From the NCBI GenBank assembly GCA_027574665.1, contig CM050655.1, forward strand, positions 7,621,170 through 7,685,169: a stretch of 64,000 nt of DNA. Direction: 5' to 3'. Below, in pieces: positions 24,201-35,569 of the stretch. Position numbers and translations under genes: made by a program. The stretch is from Rhynochetos jubatus (Eukaryota > Chordata > Aves > Eurypygiformes > Rhynochetidae). Position 1 is the stretch's first letter. Each line of letters begins with the position of its first letter. Under the pieces are notes generated by a model. The model was not told the origin of the DNA and searched no databases. It saw only the letters and a program-made list of their open reading frames with translations.

Positions 24201-27200
24201 CATGTCTGTACAATGATACTTCCACTTTTATTACCTAAAAGCTTGTTCTCAGAATTGAGTGAATCTGCCTCCCTTTTTTTCATTCTAGATCGGAAGAGAA
24301 AGTATAGCAGCTTTCAGGCTAAGGTTTATTTAAAAAAAAAAATCAAGGGAAACAAACTGGATTCAGTGGAAGTTTCTATAGGTTTACATAATATTCCTGT
24401 TTTTCCAGTTGAAGTAGCAAGAGGTGCAGGCTGGTATTAAATCTCAAAGACAGTGGCCCATGTGGTTTAAATCCTTTGGTCTTTGGTACATTTTCACAGA
24501 TGCTTTCTTTTTCTCCTCCTGCTCTTCCATCCTGCATATTTATTCTGCTTGTTATTTTGCCCTCATGCAGATGCAGTATCCACCTCCCTTCTAAACCATT
24601 TCTGAATGCAGACCATTAATTGGCTTGTACTGGAATGGTTGCTACCACTGTCTTACAGCATTAATATTAGAAGCTTTCATTATATCAGGTTCTTGCAATA
24701 TACGTTTTATTGTGTTATTCTCACTCCAGCCACTGGTCTGTGCTTTCTGGTTTTCATCAAAACAACAGCCCTTCAAGCTGGATCCCTTACACTTCAGGAA
24801 ACTTGTAGGCAATAGATATTCACCAGGTTTTGCAGTGTATTTTATTATAAACCATACAAAGTGCTATTACTCTGTAGGAAGAATACAAGGTATCTCAGCA
24901 AATAGGGTGGCTTCTTAGCAAATACCCTACAGGAAGATAATGAGGTATTAAAGTAGAGCATCTGCAGTTACACAGTCCTGGGTGTTGGACTTTGTTCAAC
25001 AAGCAAGTCTCCTTTTTAGTCTCTTCTTGAGCTTGATAACTATTTGCTTTATATTTTCACTGTGTTACTTCCAAGCTTCTGATGGTTAGCAGTGTGTTGT
25101 TGTGCTGCTTAACTATGGAAAATCTTCACAGCTGTCCGGCTGATACCTTTTTGGTCCTATACCTACATTTAATATTGTTGCTGGATATGAGATCAGAATT
25201 CTTTGCCTAAACCAGATGGCAGTAGGTAGAACAGAGAAGTTCTTAATTTCTTTTTTTTTTTTTTTTACAGGGTGTCTTTTCTTATGAGACTTATCTTCAT
25301 GCTTTTGCAGTACAAGTTTTAATTTGTTAGAGAATGTTGAGATGTCCTGGTTTATGGCACTGGGTTGTGTGTGAAACAAGTGTTCAGCTGGACTAGATAC
25401 CTGCTATATGGCTGCCTGCAGGTGCAGGGACTGCACTTAGTCTGCACCAGTTTTAAGTTCCTCTGCATGATCTTAAAGGATGAGTCCATTTCCCATTGAA
25501 GTCATTAGACCTGAAGGTCAACAACTAAAACTTCTATTAAGTAAAAAATACTGTATTTGTACATTAAAAAAAAATTGGAAAACAATTCAGTATTTGTCTA
25601 GTTCTAGCTACAGAAGTAGATCAGTGAATTAGGAAAACCAAAATATAATTAAGAAAAAGGAATACCATTGGAATTAAGGAACTAGTATCATAAGGAATTA
25701 AGACAAAATATTCTTTTGAGGGAAATGTGTATTTCCGAAGGTAGAAAGAGAATGTAACTGAAGCCAGCAGAACACAACATGGTATGGCATGCCACTTGTA
25801 ATTAGGAAGGCTAAGCAAACAGTCAAACATATAAACAGTAACTGAAACTGAAAGTCACCAACACAAGTGATTAAGTGTAGTTGGTGTGTTACAATTTGAC
25901 AGAGAAATGGAGGCATTAAGATACTGCAAAACTACTAAGGATTTTTCTTTGTCAGTTCAGCTCCCCAGGAAAAGCAGGACAGTATCCATGCTTTCCAGTA
26001 ACTAAGACTAAGTGCTCAAATACACAACTAATGAATAAGTTTTACAGGACAAAGCAACATCCAAGAACTTTATCAAGTTCTAATGAAAAGCCTGAACTAA
26101 AGAAAAAAAACCAATTTGACAAAAATCAGAAAACCACAGTATACTGAAAGAAGAAAAATGTCTTGTACTTCAGTCGCTGATAGCAGATAAATAAGCCTAA
26201 CATTTAGTGTACCCAAAACCACTTTGTAGTTTAGGGGTTTGTTGGTTCAGTGGTTTTTTTTTTCCTCACTCCTCTCCAATGGCTTGGCATCTTTGGAAAC
26301 AGTTGTGCTTTTCCAGTCCACAGGAACTAGACTTAAGTAAGAAAAGAGATTCATAGAAGTGAAATACATGGCACTGGATAATATAAAAAACCTAAATGAA
26401 CATTCTTATATTGGTGGTTGGCACCTTCCCTGAAAGTTGTTGCAAATCTGAAACTCAGCTGCAGAGGGACTGAACAGAACAGCTTTGCAAAACTCTAGTT
26501 ATTCCTGTTCATGTCCTTGTAAAAATGCAGGTGTGTTCTAACCATGGTACTGGTACTGTACCCATTTGAGCTCTTGTCATGGAATGGTTTTCATGGTGCT
26601 TGACACAACCTGACAAGTCAGGTCATTTTTCAATATAAGATGATCCATGACTACACTGTACAGCAGTTTCAATACGAGTTTTTCTATTTCAGGATACTCC
26701 TTAAGAGGGAGTAGGAACATATGCACAGGCAATTTCACAATTTTCTGTAGAGAACTATATAAGGAACATCTTTTTCCTGTATCATCTGTTATGCAGAAGT
26801 GTCTTCATCTTATTGTTAGCCTGGTGCTAGACAGGTGTGCTAACTGCACACTCCTGTTGTGATCAGAGAATTATCAACCAGGTTTTAGCTGTATTCTTGT
26901 CACTCCTACAATCCTTAGTAAGCGGTCTCAGGAAGAAATGCTACTAACCGGTGATATTTGCACTGCCACAAAGTTGCTACTTTTAGCCATTTAGTAGTGA
27001 ATATTATATTACCATTTTCTCCTCAGAAGCCCACGCACTAGATCTACTTTTAGAAAGTTTTACGGTGTCTGTGAAATAGCTATAGTTTATCCCTCCTGCC
27101 TTACTGTGCTGCAAGTGGGTCTGACTTTAAACCCGTATTATCAACAAGTTACACGAGCTGTCGTCTTCTGCTGTTCCATATTTCAGCCAGGCCTCCAGTA

Positions 27201-28413
27201 TACAGAGTAAAAAGTCTGAGACAGCACAATGCAGGCATACCCAGAGTGGTCCTGCACCATCGCTTCAGACCTAAACAGACCCCCTTCCTGCCATAGTCAG
27301 CCCTAATTCCCTGGGTGGTCTGCAATGCCTATTTTAGAAGTCTTTCTGAAACTAGACTGAGCAACCCAGAACCTGACTGAGCCTGTACGCAGCAGGCAAG
27401 GGTTTGTCAGGACTGACACCAAGCTGGAGCAAGTAAGCTTTGATAAAAAACTAAACTGACACAAGTCTCTGAGGTTTGCATGGCAATGGCTAAACAATTT
27501 CTGGATCAAACTCATTCCTGGCCGCAGTACAGCTGTATTCCTGGTGTGTTGCTCCTGGTTGACCGGACTGTTGGACCAAAGCTGGGTTTCTAAAGGAATG
27601 CTGTGTATCACTGTATCCAAGGCACAGTGAAGATACAGCTTTGATAAAACCCACAAGGCAGCAGAGAATTAACTGTTCTTGACACTAGATCTTGTGTATG
27701 TGACAGAAATGTATCAGTTTAGGCTGCTTACAATGTGATTAGCTTTTGTGAAGATGCATTTTTCAAACAGCTGCGTTTCAGTTAAAGTTCATTAGCAATG
27801 TAGCTTAAGCAGAGTAATGACTGATTTAAGTTTTTAACGAATTTCAGCTTTTGAAATGCAAAGCAGCATCTAGTCAGTAGTGAGCCCTGGGAAGTCTGAA
27901 CAACTTCAAACTCATACAGAGCTGGCCTGTGTCACCTAAACGCTTCCTGCCAGAACTTCCCTTGCGTTTGCAACTCGGGCCCGACATAGCCACCCCCCTC
28001 ACTTCCCCCAACCTAAACATGCCTCTACACGTTCCCCGTTTCCTCTCTCCCCGCTGCTCCCGGGACGGCACAGCCCAGCGCCGCACGGCCCGGCCATGGC
28101 CTCCCCCGCCCAACGGCCACCCCACCCGACTGCGGCGAGCCCAGTCCCACCCAGAAGCCGCCCCGAGTCCGGGGCAGTCGCTCGGCCCCGCTCCCCTTCC
28201 AGCCAGGCCGTGGCCTGGTGCCGTCGCGGCGGGGCCTGGCACAAGCCCTGAACAGGTGCGGGAGGGTAGGGGGGTGGGTGTAGCGGTGAGGGCCGCGTTT
28301 ACCGTTCAAGTCGCAGCTCTCCGTCCGGTTACCCACCGACAAGACCGAAGGGATGTCACCCGCTCGTCGCCGCCTGAGGGCCGGGAGCGGCGGCAGGACG
28401 GGCTGACAGGACG

Positions 28414-28444
28414 CCCCCCCCCCGCCCCCCCTTCCCCTCTCCCC
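28414..28444 (-). repeat. G-run cluster at the 5' end of NRBF2 intron 1
   Basis: On the NRBF2 sense strand there are runs of 4, 4, 7 and 10 G separated by 1 to 3 bases, starting about 10 bases after the exon 1 donor. This fits a G-quadruplex consensus. A structure here could form in the nascent RNA or the non-template strand; that is inference. Confidence 0.7.
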
Positions 28445-28454
28445 TTGCACTCAC

Positions 28455-28484
28455 CAGGTTGAGGGGCCCCTCCATCACTTCCAT
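28455..28484 (-). CDS. NRBF2: NRBF2 exon 1 (coding part)
   Basis: Ten codons, MEVMEGPLNL, are followed by the donor GTGAGT. They are identical to the N-terminus known for human NRBF2, and the leucine|alanine junction with exon 2 is in phase 0. The chosen ATG at 28484 has G at +4 but T at -3. An in-frame ATG eight codons upstream (28508) has a poorer context and would add MCPQPPPS; I prefer the downstream ATG because it matches the mammalian start. The reading frame stays open further upstream, so an N-terminally longer form cannot be excluded from sequence alone. Confidence 0.96.
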
Positions 28485-28656
28485 GGACGGCGGGGGCTGC
28501 GGGCACATGGGCGCGGAGGCGGCCTGCTCGCCGCTCCCGGTGCCGCCGGCCCCCACCGCCCGATCCGGCTGCCGGCGCCGCTCCTCCCGCGTCCCCCCCG
28601 CCCAGGCGGGTTGTAAACACGGCGGCCGCTTCCGCCCGGCCCGTACCGGGCGGCGC

Positions 28657-28676
28657 CTCGCGAGAGCCTCGCGAGA
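28657..28676 (-). promoter_or_regulatory. Tandem BANP-type TCTCGCGAG motifs
   Basis: On the - strand TCTCGCGAG occurs at 28676-28668 and again at 28665-28657. Each matches nine of ten bases of the TCTCGCGAGA element bound by BANP at CpG-island promoters. The spacing is 11 bases, about one helical turn. They lie 173-192 bases upstream of the NRBF2 ATG. Confidence 0.6.
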
Positions 28677-28778
28677 CTCGGGCAGTGTCGCCGGAGCGAC
28701 GGGCGCCGCTCCCGACGCCGCCGGGGCCGTCCGCACGCCGCCTCAGCGGCTCCCTTCCCGCCGGTGGGTGTGCGCGGC

Positions 28779-28788
28779 GGCACGTGCC
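28779..28788. promoter_or_regulatory. E-box palindrome GGCACGTGCC
   Basis: A perfect 10-base palindrome with the CACGTG core lies about 295 bases upstream of the NRBF2 ATG. The core is bound by USF, MYC/MAX and MiT/TFE factors. The flanks do not match the full CLEAR consensus GTCACGTGAC. Confidence 0.45.
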
Positions 28789-29423
28789 GGTGCCCCGCTG
28801 AGGGGGAGAAGGGCCCGGCGGCCCTGAGTTCGCTCCCTTTTCCCGCCCTTTTCCTGAGGGCTGCCTCTGGCGCAGGTCGTCGGCCTGTAGGTGCGTGAGG
28901 CAAAGAGCGCCCCGCGGGGGCGCGAAGGGCGGCGGTAGGAGCACCCGTCGGTGTCGCGGTCGGTGAGGCCGCTCAGCGGAACCACGGACACGAGTGACAG
29001 CGGGAAGAGTCCCTTCCACCGCAAAGGTGCTAATCCAGCTCCTGCCCTGGGGAGTTTAGCTCGGCCCTGAGGTGCGTTATCCAGTGCAAGCGAAGGTGGC
29101 GGGCCGCAGCTCTCCGTGAGGGGGAGAAGGAACAGCTCTTGCTCTTCCTGGCTTTTCGTTGCAGGAATCACAGGATAGGATGACAGTGGTACCAAAATTG
29201 CTGTAACACGATGTATGTGCTAACAAGACAGTAGTATTTTATTATTACAAATAAACTTTCTTGAGAAAGGTCAGCAGAGTGCGGCACTGAACAGCAAATA
29301 AGCTGAGCGTTGTGATCGTGCTTATCCATCCAATGGTGTGTTCTATGGAAAATTTAGAGAGGAAAAGTGCCATAAAGGGATTGTGTGTAACTTTTATTGG
29401 GTGGAACTAAGGGTGGCGTGAGT

Positions 29424-29719
29424 TCACAGAATCCTAGAATGGTTTGGGTGGGAAGGGACCTTAAAGTCCATCCAGTTCCAACCCCCTGCCATGGGCAGGG
29501 ACACCCTCCACTAGACCAGGTTGCTCCAAGCCTCATCCAGCCTGGCCTTGGACACTTCCAGGGAGGGGGCATGCACAGCTTCTTTGGGCAACCTGTGCCA
29601 GTGCCTCCCCACCCTCTCTGGGAAGAATTTCTTCCTGATACCTAATCTAAATCAGCTCTCTGAATTTAAACCCGTTACCCCTTGTCCTGTCACTACAGGC
29701 CCTTGTAAAAACACCCCAG
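29424..29719 (-). repeat. CR1 LINE, 5'-truncated copy
   Basis: About 295 bases are the reverse complement of the CR1 3' end, starting at the terminal ACAGAATCCTAGAATGG and running through the GGAAGGGACCTTAAAGTCC block, the GGCCTTGGACACTTCCAGG block and CCCTTGTCCTGTCACTACAGG. All of this is the 3' part of ORF2 and the short 3'UTR. It is the same subfamily as the copy at 41.7 kb. It inserted about 900 bases upstream of NRBF2 exon 1, just outside the CpG island. Confidence 0.95.
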
Positions 29720-30544
29720 TTCATAGGAGCACAGCAGTGATAGAGTGAAAGGGGAACAAGGGCAAGAAAAAAGGGGAGAGAGAAGAGGATGGGAAGGTAG
29801 AGGGGAGAACAAAACACCTAGAAAACAAGAAATAAAAAAGCTCATTAACAGCAAGTCCGGGGTTCCATTTGTACCCTTTGTAGATGCGATCCTCAGACAC
29901 GAGTGGCGCCTGTGGTCTCTCGGAGAACCTATGTGGCCTGATATGCCATAGCTCTCGGCCATCCCTGTGCTATGGGGACCAGCCTGGCAACACAGGAGTG
30001 CTGGGGGGAGTTTTCCTTCAGCATATGTGGTTAGACAAGATAGTCTCTTCAGGCAAGGAGCTTCCAAAAGATTCTTCGCTAGTTTCTGTTTTGATTTGCA
30101 AGAATTTAATTATATATCACCAAGTCAGATCCTGTGTAGTCCAGAGTGGTTTTGATCAGAGCCCACTGATTGAATAGTAGATAAGTGAAGTTGTCCTGCA
30201 TTAGTCATTAAAGGGATAGGTCAGGCAGGGTGAAGAAGAAAGGCTACTTGGCACTTCAATGATAGGACTGATACTCAGACATATGAGGTGCTACGATTTA
30301 ATTGTCTTGTTGTACCAAACCATTGTTTTTCCCTTCTTCCTCTTAGCTCATGCACACACACTCATGAAGAAGTAGAATTTATCTGTCACCTGTAGGAGTA
30401 CAGCTCCCATGCTGACCATCCCATTTGGTCACTGTTCTTCTTCATAATGCCGAACCCTTCTCTAACCTTTAGCCCCGTGCTGCCTGGCCACATTCTCTCT
30501 CTTGTCAGTAGTACTACAATAGGAAAAAAGTCTGCCAAAGGTCT

Positions 30545-30645
30545 TGTGCTGGTTTTAGCTGGAATACAGTTGATTTTTTTTCTTCACAGTAGCTAGTATG
30601 AAGCTACATTTTGGATTTGTGCTGAGAAGAATGTTGACAACGCAC
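30545..30645 (+). mobile_element. LTR fragment, probable avian ERVL-type
   Basis: About 100 bases starting TGTGCTGGTTTTAGCTGG and including CACAGTAGCTAGTATG and TTTTGGATTTGTGCTGA match, from memory, an LTR family that is common in neoavian birds. Only one end of the LTR is present, with no internal sequence and no partner LTR. It is an old, broken fossil. The family name is provisional. Confidence 0.55.
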
Positions 30646-31667
30646 TGTTACATCTGAGTACAAAACTTTGTTGTACACTTGTTAATGAAGTTATACTGAG
30701 TTAATGTGTCACAACTTACTGAGTCTCTTGCATCTGTACGTGAGATCTTACACACTTAACTGGGGTTGATTATCCTTTGCCATACTGCATTAATCCAGAG
30801 GCAAATTTTGATGATCTTGCTAAATATGTAGGATGAGATTTTAGATACACTGGCAGTTAAATTGTATGCTGTCAAGCGTTTATCTCTCGCCACTTTACTA
30901 ACTTTTTTTCATCTTTGATGACGGAACTGCAGAGTTTTATTTATTTATTCATTTAAATTATATTGCTGATCTGTTTGTGTATAATTTTTAATTTTGCATA
31001 AAATGTTTGACTCATGACAGATAGCCACATATCTGTTTTTTTACTACGTGCTTATCAGTTCTCCATAAATCATACCAATTTGCTAAAATACATAATTAGG
31101 TCAAACACTTTCTTAGAAATAAAATAAACTAGTTCTGAGAAATGTTTTTCATTTCCTGCTGCTGGCTCAGGAAAGACTGTTTAATTTGTTGGGTTTTAAG
31201 AGACAGTCAATGTTCATGTCCAGATACGTTAGTGGAAAAAGGAGTAAGGAGGCCAATTTTAGCACTGGTGGAACAGGAGCTAAAGGAATGGGGAAAATCA
31301 TATCACAGAATAAAGGTTTTAGGAGCAGTAAGCCAATGTGTTGCAACATGCTAGTTGTTCACGTAACATTACTGTTCCATCAGCAAGGCTGACAGTGACT
31401 GTAAGCCCCTCTGGGGACCTGGCCATGCCTCTTCTCCTCCAGGGACTGTTAGCTCAGATGGGGCATTTTCCTTGACTTCTGTGTCAATATTTTGTTTCTT
31501 ATATCTAAATCTGGTCAAAACCTGAAGGCAAGTAAAAAGAAAATCGGCAAGATTACTTTTAAAATCTCATGTTTTAAAAACTGTTAGTGATACACAGGAT
31601 TTGCTTCAGAACCATCAGTGTTGCCGTTTGCAATGCTGTATTCAATTTATTTAGTTTCTAATGTGAT

Positions 31668-31683
31668 CCCCCCCCCCCCCCCC
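31668..31683. repeat. Poly(C) tract, 16 bases
   Basis: Sixteen consecutive C on the + strand in otherwise AT-rich DNA. Such tracts are length-unstable and often misassembled. Confidence 0.9.
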
Positions 31684-34600
31684 GATGGCCAGGTAGTACT
31701 TTTTGGCTTTGGCAAAATTAAAATGTCATTGTGCCCTGATGCTTCAAGAAGCATCATGTTGCCAGTTCCTGGAGTGGCTGTGGAAAGTGAATAAAACCTG
31801 CAACATTATCTGTGTAACATTAGTTGCGATGTGATTTAGTGATGTTGCTACGTGTTCAAAATCTAAATTTGTGTGGAAGTTCTCCTTTACTCAGAGAATA
31901 GTCTTGGAACACTTCATAGATTTTTGTCCAAAATTCCGAGATCCTGAAGTGCTGGGTGTTACATATCCATTCCAGATGGTGTGCTACCCTCCTTTGCACT
32001 GGACCGAAAATGGCTACCATTTTCTGCCAGTGTCTACAAAGAGATTCAAAGTTGCCCTCCAGAGAAAACAGAACCATAGTAAATAGCCTACTACATTATC
32101 TGTAAGCTCATCAATGAAAACAGGATTATTATTTCTTTTCATTACCACCCTTTCTGTGTTTTGCATGTTTTGCTCCTCCCTAGGGACTGCATGGGAATAG
32201 CATGTTGACTGTATAAGTATAAATTAAATGTTTGTCTAAAAGAAGAACTATTAAAATGTAATTCTGGGCAGGATGTGCTTGACAGCAGGAAGCTTCCTAA
32301 AATACCCTGTGTTTTAAGAGTGGAATTTTAGAGTAGGAGGGAAGTGTAGAATTGCTATTTACCTGTCTGATGCCGCTTTGACACAGATGATGAGCCAGCT
32401 TCATTTGACTGTCACCTCCTTAGGAGGCAGAATTCCTCAGCCCACACTTTGCTTAGCATTGACTACTTCTTTATTTACTCTTTGTGCCTTTGCATTTTAT
32501 CTGGACTGTGCATTTTCAGCTAAGCTCCAGTTGAAGACAGGCTTCTCAGTCATGGCATTGTAGGAGGGCCCACAGAGCCTCCCACACAGTGCCTTCCTCA
32601 AAGAGAGATGGGGATGTCTGTTTCTTTGAAGAAGCACTTTTGAAACAAAAGGGATTCCCCTATGCCTCTGACAATTTATTTCCCACCACACATGCACAGA
32701 GCCATCAGACTGTTGGGCCTCCTTCCATTTGTCAGATTTTTCAGAACAACTGGATTTCAGGATCTCTCCCTAGATGTGCCGTACCTCTTTGGGTTGCCTC
32801 TGGGGAGTGCCTGAGAGGAGCTGTAGGCAAGGCAGTTTATGGAGGAGGGCTTTGACAACTGGGTCTGAAGGAACCTCTTTCAGAGAGCTGGGAGGTTCAG
32901 GACACTGAAGTCTTGGGGACGTTGTAAACTAGTTGAAAACATTTTCCTGTCACTTTTCCTGCTTCTTTTGTGTCTATTTGGATTTTGGCTTCTCAAGGTC
33001 CTCTGTGACATTTTCCCTTACAGTTATATGTGGCCAGCAATCAGAACCAAAACCCAAAAGAGGGACTCATTATAATAGGCAGAAAACTTGCAATTGGAAT
33101 GCCTTGGCATGAGAATTTTGTTTCTGAAAGAACTTTGGCGCAGCTTAGAAATCATCTACCACGATTTGGCACTTTGCTTACCTGGCAGAGCAACTGATAG
33201 AATTAGAAACCGGTCAGATTTGCAGGGAAGAAAGAACTTGTGAGTTAAAAAACAGGAACACAACCAAGACCATGTCTGAATAAATTTCCAGTCATCTGTA
33301 CATAGGCCATTTATTGAGAAAGATAAGAAAAGAAAAACTAAATTTTCATAATCCTGATTACATGCAGAGGATTGACCCAGATGCATGATTTTAGCTGTAT
33401 TTATTATATTTAAACACAATGTATGCCTTCACATGTGTTTACTGAAAAGAGGAATCACAACCATTTAAATTAAATGGGTTTTTAAATATTACTGTTTAAG
33501 AAAGAAACTATTGGATTCCTGCATACTAAGTAGTAATGTATACGGCCATGGTGCTCTAGAATTAATTAGGTCTCTTATTTTAGTTTTAGAATCAAGAAGA
33601 TATTTTCTCATTGCTTGCAGAATAAAACAGCTAAATCCTCTGCTTAGATCTGAAAGTAGTTTTGCCCACAGCAATCAAACTAATATTTTCTTTATAGCTC
33701 ATTCTCTCTGTAAGCTTTCTGCTGATTTCATTAGGCTTTAGATCAGGTTCCAAGTAACTAATTATATTTATAGTGTGATTTTTTTGCTCAGTACAACTAA
33801 TTTAGGTAAAGGAGTTGGTGGGAAAGGTGAAAGGCTAAGTACTATTTCTTTGCATTACTTTGTCCAGGTGCAAAACACCAGGAAAACTGTGTCTTTGTAT
33901 TCATAAGATCTCAGTATTAAGCTGAGCAGAAACTTTCCCATTTTCAGTATTTTGTGAGAGCCTAAAGATGTACTGTTGATATACTGACTTCTTCCTTTAT
34001 GTTGACTAGGGCAGACATATTTCTGACGGCAAAAATGGGCGTCAGAAAGAGCTGGCAATTTGGAAGCGGTGATGGGGAATCAAACTTGGGCATGTGAGGA
34101 TGTCCATGTCTTTCACTTAAGCTCCGCTGCCCCAAGTTTCTTCCTAACATTTCGTAATACATGTTCTCTCCTACAGCTCTATTGTAAAGCCACCACACTC
34201 CCTTTCATCACTTTCCCACCCTTGCCACAAATCCCCTTTCACCTATAACCCGCACTTCCCCAACTCAGATCTGGTGCTCCACTCATGCTCATCTTTGAAC
34301 GGGCCAGTGCTGCGTCAGTGCTTCTGTTACTGCTTTCCTAAATGCTGCCCCAGGCAGCTGAATAATGCTTCTCTCAGCTGGCCCTAGCCACAAAAAATGA
34401 AAGACCCTTCAGCTTTGTTTTTTGGGGATTTAAAAGGCTTGGACAAAAGTAGGTTTGTTTAGCAGCTTTACTTTGCTGAAAGGTATGAAGGATCTGTTCT
34501 TGCATCACTAGCACCGACTCCTTTCTCTTTGTCTAAACGGACTCTCTTATCCCAACTCCACAGCTATGTTTGTCTATTTGGACAGAAAATTATTTGCTTC

Positions 34601-35550
34601 CTTGCCCATACAAATTGCCTCCTTTTCGAAATTCAATGGACATCGCCTATCCTGAGTTCTCAGCCAGGAATTTTATGGATTGTTTGGTTTTTCCTCTCTC
34701 AAACTGAAATGCAAAGGAATAGGTCCATTTCAAGCTGACGTTCTGACAAGAGGTCTGGTATTCACCACAACCCTGTAGACTACAAGGCCGTGTCAGGTCT
34801 TTAAAAGCTGGACCTTTATTTCAACACAGGATTCCAGTGGAAGCCAGCAGGTTTTTTTGAGGCCTGAGCCATATCATCATGCCCTGTGATCTAAAGTTTA
34901 CTGAGGACCTTGAGTTACCTCTTTTTTTTCTGGTATGTTTCTATTCCTGAGAAAAGCAAGAGCTGCAAGACTGACTTCTAATATACTCATTCAATTAATC
35001 AAGTGAGAGTGAATCAAACCTTTCCAGGCAATTTTGTTTGAAGTGTCTGCACTCTTCTCTGCATCGCATGAGGTGCCAACACCAGTGGGAGTTTGCCTGA
35101 GGTAAGAGCTGTGGGTTTGGATGTATTCTTCCATTTTTATTAGGTCTTACACTCACAGGAATTTTGTGCTTTTTAATCTTGTAACTGTACAAAACTTATC
35201 TGGGTATGGGGGAAGATAACTTAGTGATTTGCTTTAATTATTCTTATAACTGTTCACATTATGCTATGTGAGGTAGTCACACTCAAAAAAATTCCGAACC
35301 CACTTTCACGGCGAGGCGGTGTTAACTGAAATCCTTGTGGCATAGCTATAATCAGTATGAAACCAGTAGCTCTACTGAGCTACCAAGATGCATCAGTCTA
35401 CAGAGCTCCTCCCAGTTGATCCCAGTTGGTCATTAATTTCATTGTATCCATTTTAGAATTTTGATTTCCTTTTCTCTCTCCCTTTATTATCTGTACACTT
35501 TCCCTTAAAATACCTTATAAGGAATGACTTCTAGCAAAAAGCGCGATGCC

Positions 35551-35569
35551 AAAAAAAAAAAAAAAAAAA
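35551..35569. repeat. Poly(A) tract, 19 bases
   Basis: Nineteen consecutive A, preceded by GCGCGATGCC. No recognisable processed gene copy lies upstream. Confidence 0.9.

Larger units (their letters stand above)
17545..28454 (-). other. NRBF2: NRBF2 intron 1, 10.9 kb
   Basis: A long AT-rich intron runs between the exon 1 donor GTGAGT (28454-28449) and the exon 2 acceptor. It contains poly(T) tracts of 20 bases at 21266-21285 and 16 bases at 25251-25266, but no CR1. Three exon-like open segments on the - strand lie at 18498-18992 (see findings). Its 5' end is GC-rich and has a run of G on the sense strand at 28414-28444. I recognise no nested gene with certainty. Confidence 0.85.
28030..29110. 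promoter_or_regulatory. NRBF2: NRBF2 CpG-island promoter
   Basis: A block of very high GC and CpG density surrounds NRBF2 exon 1 and stands out sharply from AT-rich DNA on both sides. No TATA box is seen near the gene start, as expected for a housekeeping promoter. Upstream of the ATG on the NRBF2 strand are two TCTCGCGAG sites (28657-28676), a CGGAAG ETS-type word near 28630 and an E-box palindrome at 28779-28788. The transcription start is not determinable here; it is probably within about 200 bases of the ATG. Divergent transcription to the right is possible, as at most CpG-island promoters. Confidence 0.85.

Noticed and set aside
28306-29019. 237-codon open frame on the - strand in the NRBF2 promoter
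   Set aside because: It is a different frame over the CpG island and exon 1. The real frame is the one giving MEVMEGPLNL.
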